Origin: Verrucomicrobiaceae bacterium | Lineage (GTDB): Bacteria > Verrucomicrobiota > Verrucomicrobiia > Verrucomicrobiales > Verrucomicrobiaceae | Length of the DNA: 64,000 nt | Direction: 5' to 3' | NCBI GenBank assembly: GCA_027484445.1 | Contig: JAIXSY010000023.1 | Location: forward strand, 83,493 to 147,492 | In this document: piece after piece, positions 42,360 through 50,400 of the stretch | Numbering within the stretch: the first letter of the stretch is position 1 | How the letters are laid out: each line of letters opens with the position of its first letter | The notes under the pieces: generated by a model | Databases searched by the model: none | Told to the model about the DNA's origin: nothing | What the model saw: only the letters and a program-made list of their open reading frames with translations | Position numbers and translations under genes: made by a program

Positions 42360-43237
42360 CACAGCACCAACCTCCCAATCCCGACACAGGCGATGAAGAT
42401 TTCCTCCAATGACAGCCGCTGCGTCGGCCAGGGGCACTGGCTCCACCAGTCGGCTGAGGCCCGGAGAATGAACCGGAGGCCCTCTGCCTGAGGCTCTTCT
42501 TGCCAGACTTCAGCACCCACGTGCAGCGAAGCCTCAGTAGGCAGCGAAACGGCACGCACTTCATCCTGGAGGGTGCGAAGAGGCCCCTCGAAGCGCATTT
42601 TGCCCCCATGCAGGATGCCGATGCGATCCGCGCAGCGCTCCACTTCATCGACGAGGTGAGAGGAAAACAACGTGGTGCGACCATGCTGCCGGGCCTGCGC
42701 CACGATGATCTGCATGAATTCACGCCGCGCGACAGGGTCCAGCCCGGCGGTGGGTTCATCCAGGATCAGCAGATCGGGTCGAGGGGCCAGCGCCAGGGCA
42801 AGGCCCAGCTTCGCCCTCATGCCGCCTGACAGCTCGGAGACACGGCGCTTGGCCGGTAGCTGAAAGATCTCCAACAGGCGCGCATACTCCGCCGCATCCC
42901 AGGTGGGATACATGGAACCGACAAAGCGGCCCAGCGTGCGGCAGGTCATCCAGGGGTAAAAGTTCTGCTCCTGCGACACGTAGCCGATGCGCTGCTTTTG
43001 CGCCACCGTCGTGCGCCGCGTCGTAGTGCCGAGCAGCGTGATCGTGCCCGCCTGAGCGGGGATGATGCCCATGAGCATGCGGATCGTCGTGGTCTTGCCC
43101 GCTCCATTGATGCCCAGGAACCCATAGATCTCACCTTTGCCGACCTTGAGATCGACACCATCCACGGCTTTCACGTCACCAAAGTGGCAGCAGAGCCCTT
43201 CGGCAGAAAGGGCGACCTGGGGTTCGTCGGCGGTCAT
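42359..43237 (-). CDS. ABC transporter ATP-binding protein of the permease-peptidase system
   Basis: From the ATG at 43237 it has 292 residues; the extension to 43309 has no counterpart in ABC ATPases. Walker A is G42-INGAGKT49, the signature is LSGGM (136-140) and Walker B is LLILDE (156-161), followed by PTAGLDP and a switch His in TLFSSHLVDEVERC. The Q loop is GYVSQEQNFYPWMT. The C-terminal extension beyond ~210 is typical of CcmA/NatA-like ABC-2 ATPases (HGGKMRFEGPLRTL). Its stop overlaps the start of the downstream permease (TGATG), so ATPase and permease are translationally coupled. It energises the two permease-peptidase fusions. Confidence 0.95.
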   Translation of the reverse strand: MTADEPQVALSAEGLCCHFGDVKAVDGVDLKVGKGEIYGFLGINGAGKTTTIRMLMGIIPAQAGTITLLGTTTRRTTVAQKQRIGYVSQEQNFYPWMTCRTLGRFVGSMYPTWDAAEYARLLEIFQLPAKRRVSELSGGMRAKLGLALALAPRPDLLILDEPTAGLDPVARREFMQIIVAQARQHGRTTLFSSHLVDEVERCADRIGILHGGKMRFEGPLRTLQDEVRAVSLPTEASLHVGAEVWQEEPQAEGLRFILRASADWWSQCPWPTQRLSLEEIFIACVGIGRLVL

Positions 43238-43298
43238 GGTTCTGCATCCAACAATGTCTTGCGCACGAGCGCAAGCCGCGTGCGGGCGCTCATGAGGC

Positions 43299-43403
43299 TC
43301 AGGGGCCAAAGAGCGGCAAAGATTTTTCCACCGACTTGAAGACCCCCCAAGCCAGCGGCAGCACGACCCAGGTCCAGGCGAGAATGAGAGAGATGGATTT
43401 CAT
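43299..43403 (-). CDS. MFS transporter small subunit (34 aa)
   Basis: A 34-residue frame beginning MKSISLILAWTWVVLPLAWG and ending ...KSLPLFGP is a single membrane helix with the LAW-W-x-x-x-PLAWG pattern of the tiny protein often found beside OFA-family transporters and annotated as an MFS transporter small subunit. It starts 7 bases after the stop of the OFA transporter on the same strand, the expected position. It is too short for ordinary gene finding and was read directly from the minus strand. It probably associates with the transporter in the inner membrane. Confidence 0.75.
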   Translation of the reverse strand: MKSISLILAWTWVVLPLAWGVFKSVEKSLPLFGP

Positions 43404-43410
43404 GGGCAAA

Positions 43411-44748
43411 TCAGGCGTGATCACGCAGGTGATGTTTCGCGTCCACCGGACGCACGAGCAGGTTGGCCAAAAGGCCCACGACGAGCAGGCCGACCATCAG
43501 GTGGAAGATCGAGTTATAGGCCTGCTCGGGTGGCATGCACTTTTTGTTCGCCACGGACAGGCGGTCCACCAGTTGCGGCCCAATGACAGCCGCCATGGAC
43601 CAGGCGGTGATCAGTCGGCCATGGATGGCGCCGACTTGGTAACTCCCAAACAGGTCACGAAGGTAAGCGGGGATGGTGGCAAAGCCGCCGCCATACATGG
43701 TCAGGATCAGCCCCGTGACCGCCACGAAGAGCGTCACACTGCCCTGCCCCTGCGTCCAAGGCACGCTGGCATACAGGGCGGCACCGAGGATAAAGTAGAT
43801 GCAGTAAATGCCCTTGCGCCCGATCAGGTCAGACATGGAGGACCAGAAGAAGCGCCCGCCTAGATTGCACAGCGAGAGCAGCCCGACGTAACCGGCCGCA
43901 GCTGCGGGGGTCACGTGAAACATGTCCTGAATCATGGGGGAGGCCTGCCCCAGGATGCCGATGCCGGCGCTGACGTTCATGCACAGCACCACCCACAGCA
44001 GCCAGAACTGCGGTGTCTTCCAGGCTTGGTCCACCGACACGCTAGCCTTGGTGACCAGCTTCGATACCGCCGCCTTTGGCACCCAGCCTTCCGGCTTCCA
44101 GCCCTCTGGTGGGACACGCACGATCACCGCGCCAAAGGCCATCGACACTGCATACAACCCAGCCATGACCAGCATGGCCTCCCCCGCGCCGACGCTGGTG
44201 TCTGAGGCAAAAAACTTCATCAGCTCCTCCGCCAGCGGACCGCCGATCAGGGCACCACCGCCAAAGCCCATGATGGCCATGCCCGTGGCCATACCCGGGC
44301 GGTCGGGGAACCATTTCATCAGGGTCGAGACAGGTGCGATGTAGCCCAGCCCTAACCCAATGCCACCGATCAGGCCGTAACCCGCATACAGCAGCCACAG
44401 CTGGTGCCAGCGCACCGCCAGGCTGGAAAGCAGCAGACCGGTGCAAAAGCAGACGAGGCTGGCCAGCATCGTCTTGCGCGGACCACTGCGCTCCACCCAC
44501 TTGCCAAACACCGCGGCCGATAGGCCCAGCAGCGCCAGGGCGATGGAGTAAGCCACGCCCACATCCGCCTCAGTCCAATCTCCAGCCGCTGGGGCCGTGA
44601 CGCCGAGCACGCGGGCCAATGGCTTTTTGAAGACGCTAAAGCCATACACCTGACCGATGCACATGTGCACGGCGATGGCAGCAGGTGGTACGAGCCAGCG
44701 GTTAAAACCGGCAGGCGCGACAGTGGCGGCGCGGGAGAGCGGGAGCAT
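43411..44748 (-). CDS. OFA (oxalate/formate antiporter)-family MFS transporter
   Basis: This 445-residue inner-membrane carrier has about 12 helices. OFA-family hallmarks are the N-terminal HMCIGQVYGFSVFKKPLARV helix, the LFGKW-like AVFGKWVERSGPRKTMLASL loop, GLGLGYIAPVSTLMKWFPDR between helices 4 and 5, GMAIMGFGGGALIGGPLAEE, and the second-half loop FWSSMSDLIGRKGIYCIYFI. Family members carry small carboxylates such as oxalate, formate or lactate; the actual substrate is not deducible. The small-subunit gene follows by 7 bases. It is divergent from the methyltransferase gene (111 bases). Confidence 0.92.
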   Translation of the reverse strand: MLPLSRAATVAPAGFNRWLVPPAAIAVHMCIGQVYGFSVFKKPLARVLGVTAPAAGDWTEADVGVAYSIALALLGLSAAVFGKWVERSGPRKTMLASLVCFCTGLLLSSLAVRWHQLWLLYAGYGLIGGIGLGLGYIAPVSTLMKWFPDRPGMATGMAIMGFGGGALIGGPLAEELMKFFASDTSVGAGEAMLVMAGLYAVSMAFGAVIVRVPPEGWKPEGWVPKAAVSKLVTKASVSVDQAWKTPQFWLLWVVLCMNVSAGIGILGQASPMIQDMFHVTPAAAAGYVGLLSLCNLGGRFFWSSMSDLIGRKGIYCIYFILGAALYASVPWTQGQGSVTLFVAVTGLILTMYGGGFATIPAYLRDLFGSYQVGAIHGRLITAWSMAAVIGPQLVDRLSVANKKCMPPEQAYNSIFHLMVGLLVVGLLANLLVRPVDAKHHLRDHA

Positions 44749-44859
44749 GGTTGGGAAATGCAGCTTCTAGCGGAAGCAGAGCGACCAAGGCAAAACTTTC
44801 CTTTCCCCCCAAGCCCATCCTGCCACTCTCAGCCCTCTTCATCTTTTCCTTTTTCCGTC

Positions 44860-45945
44860 ATGCCGCCACTCCACGACCTTCTGCTTTCTCGTCTTCGCGA
44901 ATCCCCGGAGGGCTTGGCTTGGGCCGAGGTGATGGCGCTGGCGCTTTACCATCCGGAGCACGGTTATTATGGCCCAGGACCACGCCGTATCGGACGCGGT
45001 GGGGATTTTTACACAGCGGTCAGCGTCGGCCCCCTGTATGGGCGACTGCTCGCGGAGCTAGCCCGGCAAACCTGGGAAAAGCAGGGCCAACCGGCGGCTT
45101 TCACGATCATTGAGCAGGCCGCGCACGACGGCCAGCTGGCGCTGGACATCCTGGAGGCCTGCGAGTTCCCCTATTGCATCGTCGAGCCGAACCCGCGCTA
45201 CCGCGTGGTGCAGCAGGAAAAACTGGCCGCGCACCGCGGCCGCGTGCGCTGGGTGGACTCCCTGGACCAGGTGAATCTCGGCGCGGCTTCAGGCGGGCTT
45301 CCGGCGCTGTTTGTCTGCAATGAACTGCTGGATGCGATGCCGGTGCATCTGCTGCGCTGGAGTGGTGAAGCCTGGCAGGAGTTGCGCGTGCGGGCGGATG
45401 CCGGCGGCGGCCTCTTTTTTTCCCCAGAACCGCCCGACAGCGGCCTGGCTGAGGAAATCGCCAGCCTGCCCACGCAGCTGCAGCCGGGGCATGTCCTGGA
45501 GGTGCCGCTGGCGGCGCTGGCCTGGCTGCGCGAGATCGCCGCAGCGCCCTTTCACGGCGCGGTCTGCATCGCCGACTATGGCCTGGATGCCGAGGAACTC
45601 TTCACGCCGGAGCGCAGCCAGGGCACCCTGCGCCGCTACTATCAGCATCAGATGGACGACCGCGTGCTGGAGGAGCTGGGCCAGTGCGATCTGACCACGC
45701 ACGTGCCCTTCACCCGGCTGATTCATGCGGCGGAGACGCTCGGGATGCCGGTGCTGGGCTACGAGCACCAGGGCCGCTGGCTGGGAAAGCTGGCCATGCC
45801 CTGGCTGGCCAGCCTGGAGGGGCGGCCGCCTGATGCCGCCACCCGCGCGCTGCTGCGTCAGTTTCAATCCCTGACCCACCCCGGCATCATGGGCCGGAGC
45901 TTCCGCGTGCTGGTGCTGGGGAAGACGGCCCCAACGGCCTGCTAG
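44860..45945 (+). CDS. MidA/NDUFAF7-family class I SAM-dependent methyltransferase
   Basis: From the ATG at 44860 it has 361 residues (the frame to 44665 overlaps the divergent transporter). MidA-type segments are LALYHPEHGYYGPG near the N terminus, GGDFYTAVSVGPLYGRLLAELARQTW, FVCNELLDAMPVHLL, and GAVCIADYGLDAEELFTPER with GTLRRYYQHQM. The glycine-rich SAM loop is unusual: where the family has E-x-G-x-G-x-G, this protein has E85-Q-A-A-H-D-G91. Eukaryotic homologues methylate an Arg of mitochondrial complex I; bacterial targets are poorly known. The local base composition is richer in G+C than the upstream genes. Confidence 0.85.
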   Translation: MPPLHDLLLSRLRESPEGLAWAEVMALALYHPEHGYYGPGPRRIGRGGDFYTAVSVGPLYGRLLAELARQTWEKQGQPAAFTIIEQAAHDGQLALDILEACEFPYCIVEPNPRYRVVQQEKLAAHRGRVRWVDSLDQVNLGAASGGLPALFVCNELLDAMPVHLLRWSGEAWQELRVRADAGGGLFFSPEPPDSGLAEEIASLPTQLQPGHVLEVPLAALAWLREIAAAPFHGAVCIADYGLDAEELFTPERSQGTLRRYYQHQMDDRVLEELGQCDLTTHVPFTRLIHAAETLGMPVLGYEHQGRWLGKLAMPWLASLEGRPPDAATRALLRQFQSLTHPGIMGRSFRVLVLGKTAPTAC

Positions 45946-46506
45946 GGCGGCGATTCCGCTCAGGCCAGCTTTCCTATGCCTGCAAGCCAGGTTGCGGCGG
46001 CTTTTCTTGGCGAATCAGCGGCTTTTTTCTAAGATGCAATGGCTTTTGCCGTGGCTGACATGGCTGCAAGGCGCTGTCATTCAGCTTTTTGGGTCTATGC
46101 TAGGGCTCAATAGTTTATTGCAGTCGCTGGGTGATGTTATGCAGCGGCTTTTTTCTAGGCTGCAACGGCTTTTTGGGCAGCTGCTTTGAAAACAGACCCC
46201 CAAAAAGCGGCCGCAGAGGTAGAAAAAGTGGCTGCATAAATAGCAATAGCCGCTGCGGTGTTCTCAAAAGCCGACTCTGTTTGCAACCCAGGGAAAACAA
46301 AAGCTGCCGAAGGTAAATTCAACCTGCCAAACAACGCCGCACAACCACAGCCTGCGGATGCATGAAACTCCCCAGCGCTGTCATCGGTGGATGAAGCGAC
46401 ACTGCTGATAGCTCCCGGCTCCGCAGAGGCGGCTGGCTTGGCTTCATCCGGTCGTATCAGGCGGCTGCTGCTTTACAAACACGACCGCCAGGGCTGGAGT
46501 GCGGGC
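45946..46506. repeat. Non-coding region with GC/T-tract direct and inverted repeats
   Basis: No supported gene lies between the methyltransferase stop and folP. The word CAGCGGCTTTTTTCTA occurs twice exactly (46016-46031 and 46142-46157); with the following 16 bases the copies match at 29 of 32 positions (46016-46047, 46142-46173), 126 bases apart. An imperfect inverted repeat CGGCTTTTTGGG (46166-46177) / CCCAAAAAGCGG (46199-46210) could form a 12-bp hairpin. The words CAAAAAGCGGCCG (46201-46213), AAAGCTGCCG (46299-46308) and CCACAGCCTGCGG (46345-46357) recur beyond folP (47365-47474), the last one inverted. The frame 45992-46189 simply translates the repeat and is not taken as a gene. Confidence 0.65.
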
Positions 46507-47364
46507 ATGACCCTTGATTGGCACATTCACTGCACCGCGCACGACCTCTCCCGGCGCGGGATGATCATGGGCATCGTGAATGTGACGCCGGATTCGTTTT
46601 CGGATGGCGGGCGCTTTTTGGACCATGGCCGGGCGGTGGAGCATGCGCTGAAGCTGGCCGCCGAGGGGGCGGACATTTTGGACATCGGCGGGGAATCGAC
46701 CCGCCCAGGGGCCGCGCCCGTGGAGGAGGCGGAGGAGCTGCGCCGGGTGCTGCCGGTGATCCGCGCGCTGCGGCCGGTGACGCGCGCGCTGATTTCCATC
46801 GACACCATGAAGGCCGCCGTGGCCCGCGCGGCGCTGGAGGCCGGGGCGGACATCATCAACGATGTGACCGGCCTGCGCGGCGATGCGGCGATGGCGCGCG
46901 TGGCGGCGGACAGCCGGGCGGGGGTGATCGTCATGCACATGGCCGGCACGCCGCAGACCATGCAGCGCGAGCCGGTGTACCAGGATGTGCTGGCGGAGGT
47001 GACGGCTTTTTTCCAGGAGCGCCTGCGCACCCTGGAGGGCCAGGGCATCGCGGCGGAGCGCATCGTGCTGGACCCCGGCTTCGGCTTTGGCAAGACGCTG
47101 GAGCACAACCTGCGGCTGCTGCACGGCCTGCCGGACATGATGGCGCTGGGCCGCCCGCTGCTGGCCGGCGTCTCACGCAAAAGCATGATCGGCCAGCTGC
47201 TGGGCAATGCCGACCCCGCCGCGCGCGACTGGCCCACGGTGGCGCTCACCTCCCATCTGCGGGAGCTGGGCGCGCGCCTTTTCCGCGTGCATGAGGTGCT
47301 GCCGAACGTGCAGGCCCTGCGCATGACGGAGGCTATCCTGGGGCACGAGCCAGGGCAGCCGTGA
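46507..47364 (+). CDS. folP: Dihydropteroate synthase
   Basis: It condenses 6-hydroxymethyl-dihydropterin pyrophosphate with p-aminobenzoate in folate synthesis; it is the sulfonamide target. From the ATG at 46507 it has 285 residues, matching the family (E. coli 282); the in-frame ATG at 46387 would add 40 residues with no homologous role. Signatures are MGIVNVTPDSFSDGG (N25, D29), the ADILDIGGESTRPGA loop, DPGFGFGK (D189-K196), and GVSRKSMIG (R224, K225). All catalytic residues appear intact. It is flanked on both sides by short shared repeats. No other folate gene is adjacent. Confidence 0.95.
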   Translation: MTLDWHIHCTAHDLSRRGMIMGIVNVTPDSFSDGGRFLDHGRAVEHALKLAAEGADILDIGGESTRPGAAPVEEAEELRRVLPVIRALRPVTRALISIDTMKAAVARAALEAGADIINDVTGLRGDAAMARVAADSRAGVIVMHMAGTPQTMQREPVYQDVLAEVTAFFQERLRTLEGQGIAAERIVLDPGFGFGKTLEHNLRLLHGLPDMMALGRPLLAGVSRKSMIGQLLGNADPAARDWPTVALTSHLRELGARLFRVHEVLPNVQALRMTEAILGHEPGQP

Positions 47365-47474
47365 GGCGGGGCGCGGCCTGGGCAGCCCTGTTTCGGCAAA
47401 AAGCGGCCGGCCACAGCCAGGGCAAAGCTGCCGCAGGCTGTGGCGTGGTGTGACTTTCCGCTGCCAGGCGGTCA
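47365..47474. repeat. Short repeats and nested hairpin after folP
   Basis: An 8-bp inverted repeat CCACAGCC (47411-47418) / GGCTGTGG (47436-47443) encloses a smaller GGCA/TGCC hairpin (47421-47432). CAAAAAGCGGCCG (47397-47409) and AAAGCTGCCG (47424-47433) are direct copies of words upstream of folP, and CCGCAGGCTGTGG (47431-47443) is the exact reverse complement of 46345-46357. No T run follows, so a classical terminator is doubtful. Confidence 0.5.
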
Positions 47475-50400
47475 TCACTCAATGATGACGCCGCCGGAAA
47501 GAACCGGCTGCACCGCAGGCTGGGGGAAGACGGGCCGTGGCAGCTGCTGGAGGAGCATGTAGCCATGGCCGGCCTGGGGGCCTGCCTGGGTGCGGACGAT
47601 GATGCCCTGGAACGTGGGCTTGCGGACGATGGGTTTGGCTCCAGGGGTCACTGGGTGCGCGTCGGTCAGGGACATGCTGCCGCTGAAGAGGCCCGTGGCC
47701 GTGGCGATCTTCACCGTGGTCAAGGCGGGGCCGCTGGCGGCGATGGTGAGGCTGGTCCCGGGGATCAGCGAGATGCGGCGGTCAGCACGTGAAGGAGGCC
47801 CGCCGATGCCTGCGTCAAAGAAGGCGATGGCGGCATTGTTCGCCACGGCTGGGGTGGGTTTGCCCAGCACGATGGCGTTGGCCGCAGGGGGCAGATACGT
47901 GCCGCCTGTGACGACGGTGGAGAATGGGGAGAAGCCGTCTTTGTAGGTGCTGGCGCTGGCGGCGGTGCTTTCCGGCCGGGACAAGGTCGGGGAGAGGGCC
48001 AGGGTGTTGTTGCTGAAGCCCGGGCCGGTGCCGGGCACGATGTCCAGAAAGCCGGCAAGGCTGCCCTTGGAGGCAAGTTCGTCGAAAATGGCCAGGTCGC
48101 CGTCCGGGCCGAGGAAGGTGCTGGAGGTGAATTTTTCACCATCCGCTGTCTGTCCTGAGACGATCACGCTTTCACCCCTGAGGCCGACCTTGAATGAGCC
48201 GTAACCAAAGCCCTGGGGGATGTCATCATCAGCCGCAAGCGGCAGGGGCACGTCCATGGAGAAGGTGTAGTAGCCGTCATACTGCGTGGACTGGTTGCCG
48301 GTGTTCCAGGTGTTCTTCCAGCCGGTGAAGCTGGCGCTACCGAGGCCGGTGCTGCTGATGCTGCCGCTGGTGATGCGCCTGCTGATGGTGTTGATGGTGA
48401 AGGTGACCGTGAGCGGCGGCAGGGGCGCGCGGGTGATGGTGGCGTTCCCCGTCACATCGGCATTGCCTGGGAGGGTGGTGATGCTGAGGCCTGAGGGAAA
48501 GCTGTGGCTCTTGGAGCCAAGGATGACTTTTCCTGAGTAGCTGCCCGTGGTGGTGATCTTGAATTCGACACGGCCTCCGAGGTCGCCATTGAGCGGGCTG
48601 CGGGCCATGATGCCGACGTAATCGCCATCGGCGCCCGTGGTCAGCGGCCGCACGATGAGGGTGGCCGTGGCGGTGGAGGTGCTGATGCTGTTTTTCGCAG
48701 TCACGGTGAGGCTGTAGGGCGGGGAAACCCTGGATGTGGTGGGCTTGCCATAAATCTCACCGGTGGTGGCATTCAGCTTCAGGCCGGCGGGCAGCGGGCT
48801 GGCGGTGAAGGTGGTGGCCGTGCCCTTCGTGGGGTCCAGCGGGATGAAGAAGCTGTAGTCGCCGCTGACGATGCCTTCATCCATGACGACGGGGTTGGGC
48901 GTGATGACAGGAGCTTCGTCAAAGATGGTCAGCACATTGTTTCCACCCGCGAGAGTGCCGCCGGGGCCGGTGACCTCGCACGTGTAGGTGCCTGCATCGT
49001 CGGGATCCAGGGTGTTGATGACGAGCTGGTTCGGCGGGCCGACGACATAGCGCGTGCTCAAAGGCAGTGGTTCGCCATCTTTGAGCCAGACATAGGTCAG
49101 TGTGGTGCCTGCGGTCGTGGCGGCGCTGACGGTGAAGGTGGCCTTGGCTGCGGCGGCGAGGTTGAAGTTCTTCGAGCTGCGGTCAACGACAGTGAGGGCC
49201 GCCGTGTTGCTGTCAGTGAAGCCGGCCGCGTTGGTGGCGCGGTTCCTGTAGAGCACGGCGGCGTCGCTCAATTTGACGGCGGCAATCGTGTGGCTGGCGC
49301 CGGTGGCCCCGCCGATGGATACAAACGTGGTGGTGCCTCGACGCCATTGGTTCGTGGCCGGCGTGGGTGAGTCCACGATGCTGGTGAAGGTGACCGGGGC
49401 GCCGAGGGCGATGATCTGGCTCTGGGGATGCGCATCAAACGATGGTGTCAGGGTTTCAACGCCCTCTCCCGTAATGCCGATGTCGAAGGGGTTTTCGTCA
49501 AAGTCGTTGCTCGCCACCCGCAGCGTGGCGTTGAAGACGCGCAGCGCATTCGGGGTGAAGCGCACGACAAAGGTGGTGGTGCCATTGACGGCCAGCGTGG
49601 CCGGCGGGGCGGTGGTGACGCTGAAGTTCGCCGCATCGGTTCCGGTGATGCCTGCGGAGATGGTGTTGAGGACGGCGCCGCCCGGGTTCTTGATCGTGAA
49701 GGTGCGGGAGATATTGGCGGCCTGCAGGCCGGGGCCAAAGTTCACGGTGCTGACATCGTCCACAAGCACGGTGGCAGCAGGCTGTTCGATGCTGATTTCC
49801 GGACCGACCGCCGTGCCTGTGAGCTTGATGTCGTAGGGGTTCTCGTTGCTGTCGCTGTTGATGAGGTGGATGGCGGCATTGCGCGCGCCTGACCTTGAGG
49901 GCGTGAAGCGCACGGTCAGGGTGGTGGAACCGCCAGGAGCCACGGAGGCCGAGCCATAACCCAGCGACTGGAAGTCGGCGGCGTTGACGCCGTCAATCAC
50001 GGGCGTTCCGAAAAGGTTGAGCGCCGCCGTCCCCAAGTTGCGGATGGTGAACGTGCGGTCCACGGCCGTGCCCACGGGCAGTCCTGTGCCGTAGTTCGCG
50101 GTGCCAGACCCATCGGCGATCGCCACAGGCCCAGGGCCCTGGACATCGATTTCAGGCATGGTGCCGACGCCTGTGAGGATGATGTCAAAGGGGTTCTCGT
50201 TCGCGTCGTTGCTGGCGATGCGGACGGTGGCGTTGCGCGTCCCGACCGCAGTCGGGAGGAAGTTCACCGTGAAGGTCGTGAAGCCTTCAAAGCCGAGCGT
50301 GGTGGTGCTGAGCGGGCTGAGGATGAAGTCGGCGGCGTTTGCCCCGGTTTTGCTCAAGGCCAGTCCGGTGAGGCTGGCGGTGCCGTTGTTGCGGATGACG

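Noticed and set aside
45992..46189. 65-codon frame in the repeat region upstream of folP
   Set aside because: It merely translates the CAGCGGCTTTTTTCTA repeat (RLFSK/RLFSR); no start signal or family resemblance was seen.
46444..47414. Long minus-strand frames (226 and 295 codons) and a 258-codon plus-strand frame over folP
   Set aside because: High G+C makes stops rare in all frames here; their translations are Arg/Ala/Gly-rich low complexity, while the folP frame carries every family motif.
47411..47443. Nested hairpin after folP as a Rho-independent terminator
   Set aside because: Neither strand has a T run after the stem, so it is listed only as a repeat/hairpin.
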